From Pelotomaculum_B sp964543575 (GTDB lineage Bacteria > Bacillota > Desulfotomaculia > Desulfotomaculales > Pelotomaculaceae): a stretch of DNA of 64,000 nucleotides. The stretch is taken from assembly GCA_964543575.1 (NCBI GenBank), contig CAZIYV010000001.1, forward strand, positions 4,629 to 68,628, given 5' to 3'. The position numbers and the translations under genes are program-made. This document shows positions 44,348-52,906 of this stretch, piece after piece (the stretch's first letter is position 1; each line of letters starts with the position of its first letter). The notes under the pieces were generated by a model. The model saw nothing but the letters and a program-made list of their open reading frames with translations. It had not been told where the DNA came from and made no database searches.

Positions 44348-46054
44348 TTGCTGTGGCAAAAGATTTTTAATTTACTGCCGGTCGGCGGCATTGTTTATGA
44401 TCACAATGATAATATTATAGAAACAAACCAACTGGCCAGTCAGATCATCGACAGTGATAATTCAATAGCGGATAAGGTTAAAAACGCCACAGCAGCGATG
44501 AAAATTACTTCTGGTGAAAAAACATATGTTGTGGAGCGTTTTGATATCGCAGCCAAACCAGCCAAATCGGTTGTGTTTCTGGTTGATATTACAGGCTGGG
44601 ATTTTTATTGGGAAGAACTGAACGAGCAAAAAGAGTTGATTAAAGAACTCGAAGACACTTTTAATTCCTCATATGATGAAATATATGTGATTGACGGAAA
44701 CGGTGTCACCAAGCGAATAAATACAGCAGGGGAAACTAACTACGGGGTCCCGGTTGAGAACCTGCTTGGGAAAAACATTGCTGATTTGGAAAAGGAAGGT
44801 TACTACAACCCCTCTGTTTCAAGGCTGGTTTTCCAGGAAAAGAAACGGGTAACCATTAACCAGAAAACCATCTGCGGCAAACAGTTGATTGCCACAGGGA
44901 ATCCTATTTTTAATGAGGATGGCGAGATCATCCGGATAGTAGTCAACTCTAGGGATATTTCCGAACTGCTGAACCTCCGCAAACAGCTGGAGGACACTGA
45001 GCAGCTGGTTAAAAGCTACCGGCGGCAGCTGTTAAAACTGAGCGAGGAAAAAAGCAGGAGTGCTGAATTGATAGCTCAAAGCCCGCAGATGAAACGCGTG
45101 CTGGAAATGGTGGACAAGGTGGCGCAGGTGGATTCCACTGTGCTGATTATGGGTGAGTCCGGTGTCGGAAAAGGTGTGGTGGCACTGCGCCTGCATAAGT
45201 TAAGCAAACGATCGGAAGGTCCGTATATAACCATTAACTGCGGGGCAATACCTGAACACTTACTGGAATCAGAGTTATTTGGCTGCGAGGGCGAGGCTGT
45301 TGCCGGGGCGTCCAAAGAAGGAAAAAAAGGATTTCTGGAACTGGCCAGCGGCGGTACGGTTTTCCTGGACGAAATAACAGAGCTTCCTTTAAGCCTCCAG
45401 GTGAAACTTTTGAAGGTGATCCAGGATAAAAATCTGAGCCGTGTTGGTGGAAGTAAGTGCGTTGATGTTGACATACGTTTTGTAGCCGCCACGAACAGGG
45501 ATGTTCAGCGGATGGTGGCGGATGGACTTTTCAGGGAAGATCTGTACTACAGGCTGAATGTCATTCCTATTATTATTCCGCCCCTGCGTTACAGGCAGGA
45601 GGATATTTCTGTCCTGATAGAATACTTTTTAGACAAACTGAACGCGAAATATGATAAAAACAAAAGATTTACCAGTGAAGCCATAGATATTTTAAGTAGC
45701 TACAACTGGCCCGGCAACGTCAGGGAACTGGAAAACCTGGTGGAAAGGCTGCTGGTTACTAAAGAAGGTGCAGAGATCGCGATTGGCCATCTGCCGGAAT
45801 ACATCTTTGAAGGGAAAAGCAGGTTTCCCAACCGGGTTTATGTGCTTGACATCTGCCCGATGAAAGAGGCTGTGGAAGAACTTGAAAAGCAGTTGGTTAC
45901 TATCGCTTACAACCGGCTGAAAAACACCTATAAAGTTGCGGAAGCACTGGACATAAACCAGTCAACAGTGGTGCGTAAAATTCAAAAATATCAACTGCTG
46001 TCGTCTCCCGGCCGCAGTAAAGGCGCCAAACGGTTAAAAAACAAGAAAGATTAG
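44348..46054 (+). CDS. PAS-containing AAA+ regulator, sigma-54 activator family with degenerate GAFTGA and TyrR-type HTH
   Basis: In 568 residues: N-terminal sensor and PAS-like regions (about 1-90 and 95-210), then an AAA+ domain with Walker A G-E-S-G-V-G-K-G and Walker B G-T-V-F-L-D-E-I. A C-terminal HTH carries K-V-A-E-A-L-D-I-N-Q-S-T-V-V-R-K-I, typical of the TyrR class. The sigma-54 contact loop G-A-F-T-G-A is here E-A-V-A-G-A (residues 316-321), so the key Thr and Phe are lost. It may act without sigma-54, as TyrR does. It is beside the AOR/carboxylase operon and likely controls it. TTG start behind AAGGAG. Confidence 0.84.
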   Translation: MLWQKIFNLLPVGGIVYDHNDNIIETNQLASQIIDSDNSIADKVKNATAAMKITSGEKTYVVERFDIAAKPAKSVVFLVDITGWDFYWEELNEQKELIKELEDTFNSSYDEIYVIDGNGVTKRINTAGETNYGVPVENLLGKNIADLEKEGYYNPSVSRLVFQEKKRVTINQKTICGKQLIATGNPIFNEDGEIIRIVVNSRDISELLNLRKQLEDTEQLVKSYRRQLLKLSEEKSRSAELIAQSPQMKRVLEMVDKVAQVDSTVLIMGESGVGKGVVALRLHKLSKRSEGPYITINCGAIPEHLLESELFGCEGEAVAGASKEGKKGFLELASGGTVFLDEITELPLSLQVKLLKVIQDKNLSRVGGSKCVDVDIRFVAATNRDVQRMVADGLFREDLYYRLNVIPIIIPPLRYRQEDISVLIEYFLDKLNAKYDKNKRFTSEAIDILSSYNWPGNVRELENLVERLLVTKEGAEIAIGHLPEYIFEGKSRFPNRVYVLDICPMKEAVEELEKQLVTIAYNRLKNTYKVAEALDINQSTVVRKIQKYQLLSSPGRSKGAKRLKNKKD

Positions 46055-46060
46055 AAATAA

Positions 46061-46825
46061 TCAAGGGACTTGCTTTGCTGCCCCGCAGACAGGACATTTC
46101 TGAAGACCAAGCGGAACTTCCAACCCGCAGTTTTCCATCAATTCCACATTAGTTAAAACCTCTGCTGTAGGACCATCAGACGCTACCTTTCCATCTTTTA
46201 ATACTATAGTTCTTGCACAAAGCTCCGTCACCATGTCCAGATCATGTGAAGCGATGATTTTTGTATGTGAAAAGCTCTTAAGCAGGCTTATCAGCCGTCG
46301 TCTGGATTTAGGGTCAAGACCCGATGATGGTTCATCCATGGCCAGAATGTCAGGAATCATGGAAAGAACGGTGGCGATGGACGCGGCGCGCTTTTCACCT
46401 CCCGATAGTTTGTACGGAGCACGGTCTTTCAAGTGGGCAATACCAACCTTTTCAATTGATTGGAGCACTCTTTTCTCCACTTCCTGCTCGCTAAGGTTAT
46501 AGTTGCGCGGGCCGAAAGCAACATCATCATATACCGTGTTCATAAAAAGCTGGTCGTCCGGGTCCTGGAATACCATCCCTACCCTTTGCCTGATCAGCGG
46601 CAGGGTTTTCTTCACCACCGGCATCTCTCCCACGTGGACTTCCCCTTTAGAGGGGAAAAGCACACCGACAAGCAGCATCAGCAGGGTGGACTTGCCGGCG
46701 CCGTTTGCCCCAACTATGCCTACACTTTCCCCGTGGTAAATTCGAAAGGATACGCCATTTAACGCTTCCTGTCCATCCGGATAAATATAATGCAAATCTT
46801 TCACTTCAGTAATATGATGACTCAT
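46061..46825 (-). CDS. cbiO: Cobalt ECF transporter ATPase (CbiO)
   Basis: A 254-residue ABC ATPase. Walker A is G-A-N-G-A-G-K-S-T-L, the Q-loop region reads V-G-M-V-F-Q-D-P-D-D-Q-L-F (typical of ECF ATPases), the signature is L-S-G-G-E-K-R, and Walker B precedes M-D-E-P-S-S-G-L-D-P. A short Cys-containing tail (C-P-V-C) ends the protein. It is last of the minus-strand cbiM-cbiQ-cbiO operon, overlapping cbiQ by four bases. CbiO powers cobalt import for corrinoid synthesis. Confidence 0.9.
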   Translation of the reverse strand: MSHHITEVKDLHYIYPDGQEALNGVSFRIYHGESVGIVGANGAGKSTLLMLLVGVLFPSKGEVHVGEMPVVKKTLPLIRQRVGMVFQDPDDQLFMNTVYDDVAFGPRNYNLSEQEVEKRVLQSIEKVGIAHLKDRAPYKLSGGEKRAASIATVLSMIPDILAMDEPSSGLDPKSRRRLISLLKSFSHTKIIASHDLDMVTELCARTIVLKDGKVASDGPTAEVLTNVELMENCGLEVPLGLQKCPVCGAAKQVP

Positions 46826-47634
46826 TTGACCACTCCTGTTACCAGTGTACCCATCAGCTCCGGGATGTCGAAAAGGCGCGCCGCGGCAAAGAAGAACGTC
46901 CAGCCAATGAGATACATTATATCTGTTATGGTTATTCTCTGGGCGCTTCCAGTCTTGTATTCTCCTATAAACCCTCTTAAAACCATAGCCTGATATATAT
47001 TTTGAGCCCTTTCAAAAGTTCTGATGAGCAGGTTGCCGGCCAGCGAGCCCCAGGCATCAGGCTTTACACCTTTATGCAAAGGCGCGCGCATATGATAAGC
47101 CCGCAATACCCTGGCAACTTCGGCCATCAGTACCGAAATATAGCGGTAAGTTAGTACAAGCTGGAGCACAAATACACGGGGGACATGGAGCAGGCGGAGC
47201 GCGGACGATATCCTGCCCATACCGGTTGTGGCAATGACGGTGAGGGCTGACAGGACGGTCAGGATGCTTTTAATGATAATAGAAAAGAAGGAAACCCAGC
47301 CTCCTGTAAGCACGAACCAATCGGTTGAAAAAACGATCCTGTGATCAAAAAAAGGATTGAAAGCGCCAATGCCTACAGCGAAAGGGGCAACCAGCAGCAT
47401 TCGCTTGAGGATGGGTAATAGTGGTATCTCCGCCAGCGCTATGATAACCACGGGGTAAAAGACAAGCGGCAGAAGCCCGCTTATCTCATATTTGTCAAAA
47501 GAAACTACCACTATTAGGTAAATCATAGTGGTAAGAAGCTTGGCTACTGGATGTATGTTGTGAATAACTGTTCGTTTTTCCGCAAGCTCGTCCAGAAAAC
47601 GGATTTCGTATAATGACTTTATAATGCCTGCCAT
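46822..47634 (-). CDS. cbiQ: Cobalt ECF transporter T component (CbiQ)
   Basis: A roughly 270-residue membrane protein with about five hydrophobic segments, H-P-V-A-K-L-L near the N-terminus and the coupling motif A-M-V-L-R-G-F, the counterpart of the ECF T-component A-R-G helix. It couples CbiO to CbiM. The start is uncertain: ATG at 47634 or TTG at 47646 just after AGGAC. It follows cbiM on the same strand with a gap of about 60 bases. Confidence 0.87.
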   Translation of the reverse strand: MAGIIKSLYEIRFLDELAEKRTVIHNIHPVAKLLTTMIYLIVVVSFDKYEISGLLPLVFYPVVIIALAEIPLLPILKRMLLVAPFAVGIGAFNPFFDHRIVFSTDWFVLTGGWVSFFSIIIKSILTVLSALTVIATTGMGRISSALRLLHVPRVFVLQLVLTYRYISVLMAEVARVLRAYHMRAPLHKGVKPDAWGSLAGNLLIRTFERAQNIYQAMVLRGFIGEYKTGSAQRITITDIMYLIGWTFFFAAARLFDIPELMGTLVTGVVK

Positions 47635-47693
47635 ATTAGTAATCAAGTCCTGTGCAAAATAATAGCGGGGGGGTTAGCCCACCCGCGTAATAA

Positions 47694-48746
47694 TCAAGCG
47701 GCGCCTACTTTTCCCCTTCTTTTGACGATGCTGATGCCAAGTCCGATAAGACAGGCAAGAGCCAGTGTAAGCGTACCCCCAATTACTCCTGAAACACTTG
47801 TACCCGCACTGACAGCCGGCCAGGCTTCCTCGCTCTCCGCGTCGCTTGGTTCCGCTTCACTTTCTGCGGCTTTGAAGCTGTAATCCGGCAGAAACGCTGT
47901 TTTTTCCTGAATTTCTCCAGCTGTCTGGTGAATTCCGTCTGAAGACTCAAGCTCCTCAACTCCGGCAGTTTTGAACATGGACCATTCCAGGCCATCGGGA
48001 TGAGAGGAGGCGAACCATGATAAAATGCCCCCGGTAAACAAGGCGACAACAACAAGACCTGTCATAACTTGCTTGATCGAAATACTACCCAAAGCTTTAT
48101 CTAAAGAGGCGTTTTCTATTATTTCAGGACGCGCATTCCAGACAAATCCTACAACCGCTGCGGTAACAAGACCTTCCACCACCCCGATGGCAAGGTGAAT
48201 GGGCTGCATCAACAGCACAAATGTGTTGAAAGGCAATTCTGTTTTCCCTGAAAACAGGGTTTCAAGGACCACCCCGAACGCGCCAAGCTGTAGTCCGATA
48301 ATTGCGGACAGCATGGCCGCGCCGAACATGCGGGCAGGGGTGTAACCTTTGCGCATAATCATTTTGTAAATAAGCGGGTAAGCGATGAAGCAGGTGAAAA
48401 ATCCCATATTAAAAACGTTGCAGCCATAGGCTAACAAGCCGCCGTCGGCAAAAAACAATGCTTGTATGGCCAAAACAGACGCTATCGTGAGGAACCCCGC
48501 GTAAGGCCCGAGAAGAACGGCAAGCAGCATTCCACCTCCCAAATGCCCGCTGGAGCCGGTGGCGGGTATGGAGAAGTTGATCATTTGGGCGGCAAAAATG
48601 AACGCGCCCATAACACCCATTAACGGTATTTTCTTCTGGTCCAAGTCACTTTGAATCTTCTTGATGGAATAAGCGGCAACCCCTGCTGACGCCGCCCACA
48701 TGGTTCCACCCACGATAGGTGAAATCAGGGCATCTGCCATATGCAC
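47694..48746 (-). CDS. cbiM: Cobalt ECF transporter S component, CbiM-CbiN fusion
   Basis: The GTG at 48746 is the likely start: GAGGAG lies nine bases upstream, and the protein then begins M-H-M-A-D-A-L, placing His at residue 2, which CbiM uses for metal binding. The ATG at 48755 touches the ribosome site. CbiM occupies about residues 1-215. From about 225 to the end comes a CbiN-like part with one helix, an extracytoplasmic loop with S-S-H-P-D-G-L-E-W (the PDGLE motif) and an acidic linker, then a last helix. It imports Co2+ with CbiQ and CbiO. Confidence 0.9.
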   Translation of the reverse strand: MHMADALISPIVGGTMWAASAGVAAYSIKKIQSDLDQKKIPLMGVMGAFIFAAQMINFSIPATGSSGHLGGGMLLAVLLGPYAGFLTIASVLAIQALFFADGGLLAYGCNVFNMGFFTCFIAYPLIYKMIMRKGYTPARMFGAAMLSAIIGLQLGAFGVVLETLFSGKTELPFNTFVLLMQPIHLAIGVVEGLVTAAVVGFVWNARPEIIENASLDKALGSISIKQVMTGLVVVALFTGGILSWFASSHPDGLEWSMFKTAGVEELESSDGIHQTAGEIQEKTAFLPDYSFKAAESEAEPSDAESEEAWPAVSAGTSVSGVIGGTLTLALACLIGLGISIVKRRGKVGAA

Positions 48747-48781
48747 AAATATCATCTCCTCAATAAATTATAAACTCAGAG

Positions 48782-48797
48782 CAGATTATGTAATCTG
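48782..48797 (-). promoter_or_regulatory. Near-perfect palindrome upstream of cbiM
   Basis: CAGATTA-TG-TAATCTG: seven-base arms around TG, about 35 bases upstream of the cbiM GTG. It could be an operator for a metal-sensing repressor or a leader hairpin. No regulator is identified. Confidence 0.42.
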
Positions 48798-48829
48798 TCT
48801 TTTGTGATTATGCCGGCACAATAGTTACC

Positions 48830-48932
48830 CAAGAGAAACAAATAACCCACAAAGGGATCGAAAAAATGCCAGTCCCTCCATGGGTCTTCTTTGCAACGAA
48901 AAATCTCTTGCCGCATAAGCCTTCATGGCTTA
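48830..48932 (-). ncRNA. Predicted structured leader RNA of the cbiMQO operon (class unknown)
   Basis: On the minus strand: a hairpin TAAGCC-ATGAA-GGCTTA, then a long interrupted stem made of CAAGAGA/TCTCTTG, ACCCAT/GTGGGT and AGGGA/TCCCT, nested. The ACCCAT/GTGGGT arm pairs fully only as minus-strand RNA (G-U at its inner end); on the plus strand the same pair is C-A. This supports transcription toward cbiM. No B12 box is present, so it is not a cobalamin riboswitch. The identity is unknown. Confidence 0.45.
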
Positions 48933-49228
48933 CATTCCGAATAGAATATATCATATGTTAATAACTGCGTCAATTATATATTTATGTTCAAATATATTAA
49001 CAAAGCAAGCCGTTTGTACAATGGCCTGGATGCGGACCAAAAAGGCTGCGAGGCCAAGCCGGCCCAGACCGGAAACAATGAACTTGCCCCGAACAGGTGG
49101 ACGGTGGTACAGGACAACCACGTGCAGAAGGAGGGAAAGTCGGTCAGGCGGTTTGTGAAACAAGAGAAGTTAGCTAAAACTTTACTGAATCTTATTAACA
49201 AGACTGCCAACAATTTGTCGGGTTCTTA

Positions 49229-49258
49229 TTGACACTTATACTTTTTTTATAGTAAAGT
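49229..49258 (+). promoter_or_regulatory. Predicted promoter of the cobalamin-riboswitch operon
   Basis: TTGACA, an 18-base AT-rich spacer and TAAAGT, about 20 bases upstream of the riboswitch. The -35 is perfect and the -10 is weak. Confidence 0.48.
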
Positions 49259-49278
49259 AAGACAAAATAAATAATAAA

Positions 49279-49420
49279 AGGACAAAACAGGGAAGCCGGA
49301 TAAAAAATGCCGGCGCGGTCCCGCCACTGTATAAGGGAGCTCCTCTGTAACATGCCACTGGTTAACCCCGGGAAGGCGCAGAGTGAGCGATGAACTTGAG
49401 CCAGGATATCTGTTTGTTCT
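49279..49420 (+). ncRNA. Cobalamin riboswitch
   Basis: Conserved pieces appear in order: a GCCGG/CCGGC hairpin, GCGGTCCCGCCACTGT, TGCCACTGG, GGGAAGGCGC and the B12-box-like GAGCCAGGATATCTG. Adenosylcobalamin binding normally lowers downstream expression. A strong terminator follows at 49491-49526, suitable as the expression platform. The first downstream genes are an ABC-2 transporter and the SLH/DUF4430 proteins, which ties them to B12 status. Confidence 0.9.
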
Positions 49421-49490
49421 TGTTATCCGCCATTACCCACGAGAGATGGGAAGGAATAACGGCCTTGCATCATGTCCTAATAAAGGCAAT

Positions 49491-49526
49491 AACCTCCGCA
49501 TCTAACGTGCGGAGGTTTTTATTTTT
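49491..49526 (+). terminator. Riboswitch expression-platform terminator
   Basis: AACCTCCGCA and TGCGGAGGTT, perfect ten-base arms with a seven-base loop, then TTTTTATTTTT. It is about 70 bases after the cobalamin aptamer and 30 bases before the first gene. Confidence 0.88.
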
Positions 49527-49555
49527 GAACTGCCGGCCGGGGAGGTGAGTGTCAG

Positions 49556-50395
49556 ATTATCGAACTTAGGCAGCTGGCTAAAAATTATGGCAGTATACAG
49601 GCTGTCGCCGGGCTGGATCTGGAGATAGGCAGAGGTGAGGTTTTCGGTTTGCTGGGTCCGAACGGCGCCGGTAAAACAACGACTTTCCGCATGCTGACCA
49701 TGCTTACCAAACCCTCCGGCGGCAGCGCGTCAATCAACGGTTGCGAGGTAACCCGTGATTTGCGGAAGGTTAAAAAGGAGATCGGTGTTGTTCCCCAGCA
49801 CATGAACCTTGACCAGGAACTGACGGCACGGGAAAACCTGGAGCTGCACGGGCGGCTGCATAAAATGCCAGGGGATCAGAGGCGGCAGAGGACAGAGGAA
49901 CTACTCGCCTATGTGGAACTGGCCGACCGGGCCCATGACCTGGCGGGCAAATTTTCAGGCGGCATGAAGCGGCGGCTGATGATCGCCCGGGCACTGATGC
50001 ACCTACCCGGTGTATTGTTTCTTGACGAGCCGACAGCCGGGCTTGATCCCCAGGCGCGGCGCAATATCTGGGACCTGATCAGGAGAATGAACAGCGAAGG
50101 GATGACTGTCCTGCTGACCACCCATTACATTGAAGAGGCGGAAGTGCTGTGCCGCCGGGTCGGGATTATGGATCACGGACGGCTGATTGCCCTCGGCACG
50201 CCGGCAGAGCTGAAAAACAAGGTAGGGGAGATCGTCGTTGAGGCGCTCAATCACGGCGATACTGAATACCGGTTTTTCGCCGGACGGGAACAGGCAATGC
50301 ATTATGCCGGGAGTCTGGCGGACAATGTGCTGATCCGGGAAGCCAATTTGGAAGACGTTTTTGTTGAATTAACCGGGCGCAAGGTAGGTGACTGA
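49556..50395 (+). CDS. ABC transporter ATPase (ABC-2 type system), atypical start
   Basis: The reading frame contains the full ATPase: I-I-E-L-R-Q-L-A-K-N-Y-G-S-I-Q-A-V at the start, Walker A G-P-N-G-A-G-K-T-T, the signature F-S-G-G-M-K-R-R-L and Walker B L-F-L-D-E-P-T-A-G-L-D-P. No ATG, GTG or TTG lies in frame before the first beta strand. The frame enters at ATT 49556 or ATC 49559, right after GGGGAGGTGAG. A TTG at 49649 would cut off the strand before the P-loop. Either a rare ATT/ATC start or a one-base indel explains it. It forms a pair with the permease at 50413. DrrA/CcmA-type drug and lipid exporters are its closest kind. Confidence 0.82.
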   Translation: MIELRQLAKNYGSIQAVAGLDLEIGRGEVFGLLGPNGAGKTTTFRMLTMLTKPSGGSASINGCEVTRDLRKVKKEIGVVPQHMNLDQELTARENLELHGRLHKMPGDQRRQRTEELLAYVELADRAHDLAGKFSGGMKRRLMIARALMHLPGVLFLDEPTAGLDPQARRNIWDLIRRMNSEGMTVLLTTHYIEEAEVLCRRVGIMDHGRLIALGTPAELKNKVGEIVVEALNHGDTEYRFFAGREQAMHYAGSLADNVLIREANLEDVFVELTGRKVGD

Positions 50396-50412
50396 AGATC
50401 GATTTCTATACC

Positions 50413-51129
50413 GTGTTCTGGCGGGAAATGGTTGTCTTAAGGCGCAGCTTCGGCAAGTTCTTTTCATCCCGCCTGGTCGGGCCCCTGCTTTACCTGGTGG
50501 CCTTCGGCTGGGGGCTGGGGCGGAGCATCCAGGTTGACGGAGGCAATTACCTGGAGTTCATTGTGCCGGGCATCATCGCGCTGGGTGCCATGAACACCAG
50601 TTTCAACGCTGTGGGCGTCAACCTCAATATCAGTCGGCTCTACTACAAGACTCTGGACGAATACCTGATCGCGCCGATCAGCGCCGCCGCCTTTGTGTCG
50701 GGCAAGGTGCTGGCCGGGAGCGTGCGCGGGCTGATCGATGCCCTGGTTATCCTGGCGCTGGCCTTCCTGTTCGGGGCGCACCTGGCTGTAAGCGGCTGGT
50801 TCTTCCTGGTGGTGCTGCTGACCTGCTTTGTTTTTTCCGCCCTGGGGGTGGTGGCCGCTATGGTTGTCAATTCGCACGAAGACATGGCCAATTTCTCCAC
50901 GTTCGTAATTTTGCCGATGTCTTTTTTGTGCGGCACCTTTTTTTTACCGGACCGTCTGCCGAAAGTATTTGGCTATATTATCGACGTCCTGCCCCTGACC
51001 CACGCCAGCTACCTGTTGCGGTCTCTCGCCTCCGGCCAGGGACTCATACCGTTATCCCTGGCTGTGCTTGCTTTCTATGCCGTGATTTTATTTGCGGTAG
51101 GTGCGGCGGTTGTGCGCACGGTCAGGTAG
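50413..51129 (+). CDS. ABC-2 type transporter permease
   Basis: A roughly 238-residue, six-helix DrrB-like permease: F-W-R-E-M-V-V-L-R-R-S-F at the start and F-C-G-T-F-F-L-P-D-R-L-P between helices 4 and 5. Starts are GTG 50413, with a weak ribosome site, or CTG 50392 close behind AAGGTAGG. It lies at the head of the cobalamin-regulated operon. Export of something (a lipid, peptide or surface component) rather than B12 import is expected from the family, but its place in this operon makes the role open. Confidence 0.83.
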   Translation: MFWREMVVLRRSFGKFFSSRLVGPLLYLVAFGWGLGRSIQVDGGNYLEFIVPGIIALGAMNTSFNAVGVNLNISRLYYKTLDEYLIAPISAAAFVSGKVLAGSVRGLIDALVILALAFLFGAHLAVSGWFFLVVLLTCFVFSALGVVAAMVVNSHEDMANFSTFVILPMSFLCGTFFLPDRLPKVFGYIIDVLPLTHASYLLRSLASGQGLIPLSLAVLAFYAVILFAVGAAVVRTVR

Positions 51130-51268
51130 TCATTTGGGAAAGTCCTTTTTTGTTTAAAGTGTGAAGGGATAGGGGGTGGTTGAATTACTGCACGATAGGG
51201 ATGTTTTTATCGTATGCAATTACTCGGTTACAGGGCAATTTAATCTAAAGAGAGGTGCTTTTGAGACT

Positions 51269-52885
51269 ATGAAAACGAGAATTATTAACCGGCGCCTGGT
51301 TATTTTGACAATAATGGTTTGTTTTTTAACTGTCCTGCCGGTGTTGTTCTTATTTGACCGGGCGGAGGCGGCAGAACCGCAGTTGTTGGACAGGGCAGTA
51401 CAGTACCTCCGCAATGAATATGCGGAAAACGGCATTATTAATTCAGACATGGGTGTTGGATCTCAATCTTTTTACATATTGAACCAGGCAGGCGCGGATG
51501 TCAGCTCCTGGAGGCATGATGGGATCAGCCTTAGTGACGCGGTAATGAGCGCGATCAATAGTGATATAGCAAATGCTGACCAAATTTCCGCGAAACTCCT
51601 GGCCCAGGACCTGGCGGCGGCGAAGGCGCTCGGTCAGGAAAGCCTGGCTGGGCAACTGCTCCTGATCCTGAGAAACAGGCAGGACAGCGAAGGATTTGAT
51701 GACATGGGGCCGCTGAGCATATACAGCAATGTGCCGGCCTTTGAAATTTTGAGCAGGGTTGGCCTGATCGACCAGATTGATGCCGGTTTGGCAAGGAGTT
51801 ACATCCTGGGGGCGCAGTACACCGGGGCGGGAGAGAAACATTACGGCAGCTGGGGCTCTACAGACAATGGCAAGTTCTATGCAGATTTCATCGCTGTTAC
51901 GGGAGCGGTGCGGATGCTGCACCGCCTAGATCCTGGCGGCACTGACAATGCAATCCAGGCGGCTATTAAAAACGGCCTGGGCTGGATCAAAAGCCAGCAA
52001 AAGGCCGGCGGCAACTTTGTAGCCGGTATGGACGACACGCTGATAGACACCTGTGATGTGATTATAACCCTGAAGGAACTGGGGATGGATCCTGGCGCCT
52101 GGGTGAGCAGCGAGGGCAAGAGCGCCGTCGATTATTTGAGGAGCGAGGCGCTGAATCCTGACGGGAGCTTTGGCCAGTCACAGAACGTCATGGACGTAAC
52201 CTGGGTGCTTTGGGCTTACCTGGAGTTGGAGGAAGAGGAAGCGGGTGTGGAGCCGCAGGCTCCACTGGAACCGCAATCTCAAATGGAACCGCAAGTGCAG
52301 CCTGCGTCGCAAGTTTTTAAAGACACGGTGGACCATTGGGCGAAAAATGCTATCACCGATTTGGCCGGAAAAGGTATTACAGCGGGTTATGCTGACGGCA
52401 CTTTCAAACCCGAGGCGCAGGTGACACGCAGCGAAATAGCCGCCATGATGGTGCGGCTTCTGCAGCCGGAACCAGCATCGACGCTTGACCTGCAGGCAAT
52501 AGGTGAAAAGTTTAAAGATTCCGGTGATATTCCCAAGTGGGCGCTGGATTCAGCAGCCGCTGCGCTGAGGGAGGGGCTTATCTCGGGCAGTCCCCAGCCG
52601 GACGGAACTTTTAGTTTTGAAGGGAATAGGCAAGTGAGCCGCGCTGAGTTGTCTGTCATCATGGCCCGGGTTATCGAGATGAAGTTGGGGCAGACGGCGC
52701 CCGGAAATTTAGATTTTGCCGATAATGACCTGATTCCGGATTGGGCCAGGGAAGCTATTGGCATAGTGTACGCCAAAGGAATTGCCGGCGGGTATCCCGA
52801 CCGGACATACCGGGCGGAAAATCCGGTGACCAGGGCGGAAGCTGCTTTTATGATTATGCGCCTGGCGGAACAGATTGAGAAATGA
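51269..52885 (+). CDS. SLH-anchored surface protein with alpha/alpha-toroid domain (transcobalamin alpha-domain-like)
   Basis: The ATG at 51269 gives a signal peptide ending near A-E-A. Residues about 35-320 are helical repeats (Y-I-L-N-Q-A-G-A-D-V, G-W-I-K-S-Q-Q) of the terpene-cyclase/transcobalamin-type alpha/alpha toroid. A Pro/Gln linker and three SLH repeats follow (F-K-D-T-V-D-H-W-A-K, F-K-D-S-G-D-I-P-K-W-A, F-A-D-N-D-L-I-P-D-W-A). SLH domains bind cell-wall polymers. It is paralogous to the next protein (N-Q-A-G-x-D-V-S and Q-D-L-A-A-A-K shared). It has no DUF4430 beta domain. In the cobalamin-controlled operon I infer corrinoid capture at the wall. Confidence 0.78.
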   Translation: MKTRIINRRLVILTIMVCFLTVLPVLFLFDRAEAAEPQLLDRAVQYLRNEYAENGIINSDMGVGSQSFYILNQAGADVSSWRHDGISLSDAVMSAINSDIANADQISAKLLAQDLAAAKALGQESLAGQLLLILRNRQDSEGFDDMGPLSIYSNVPAFEILSRVGLIDQIDAGLARSYILGAQYTGAGEKHYGSWGSTDNGKFYADFIAVTGAVRMLHRLDPGGTDNAIQAAIKNGLGWIKSQQKAGGNFVAGMDDTLIDTCDVIITLKELGMDPGAWVSSEGKSAVDYLRSEALNPDGSFGQSQNVMDVTWVLWAYLELEEEEAGVEPQAPLEPQSQMEPQVQPASQVFKDTVDHWAKNAITDLAGKGITAGYADGTFKPEAQVTRSEIAAMMVRLLQPEPASTLDLQAIGEKFKDSGDIPKWALDSAAAALREGLISGSPQPDGTFSFEGNRQVSRAELSVIMARVIEMKLGQTAPGNLDFADNDLIPDWAREAIGIVYAKGIAGGYPDRTYRAENPVTRAEAAFMIMRLAEQIEK

Positions 52886-52906
52886 TGAAAACAGGGGGAA
52901 TGAAAT

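Noticed and set aside
48810..48960. Cobalamin or c-di-GMP riboswitch in the cbiM leader
   Set aside because: No B12 box or GCCACTG element on the minus strand. A GCAAAG piece recalls c-di-GMP-I RNAs, but the surrounding conserved segments do not match.
48984..49232. Plus-strand ORF of 82 codons between cbiM and the cobalamin riboswitch
   Set aside because: No ribosome site, no recognisable family, unequal composition, and overlapping open frames of similar length on the other strand. It ends next to the promoter of the riboswitch.
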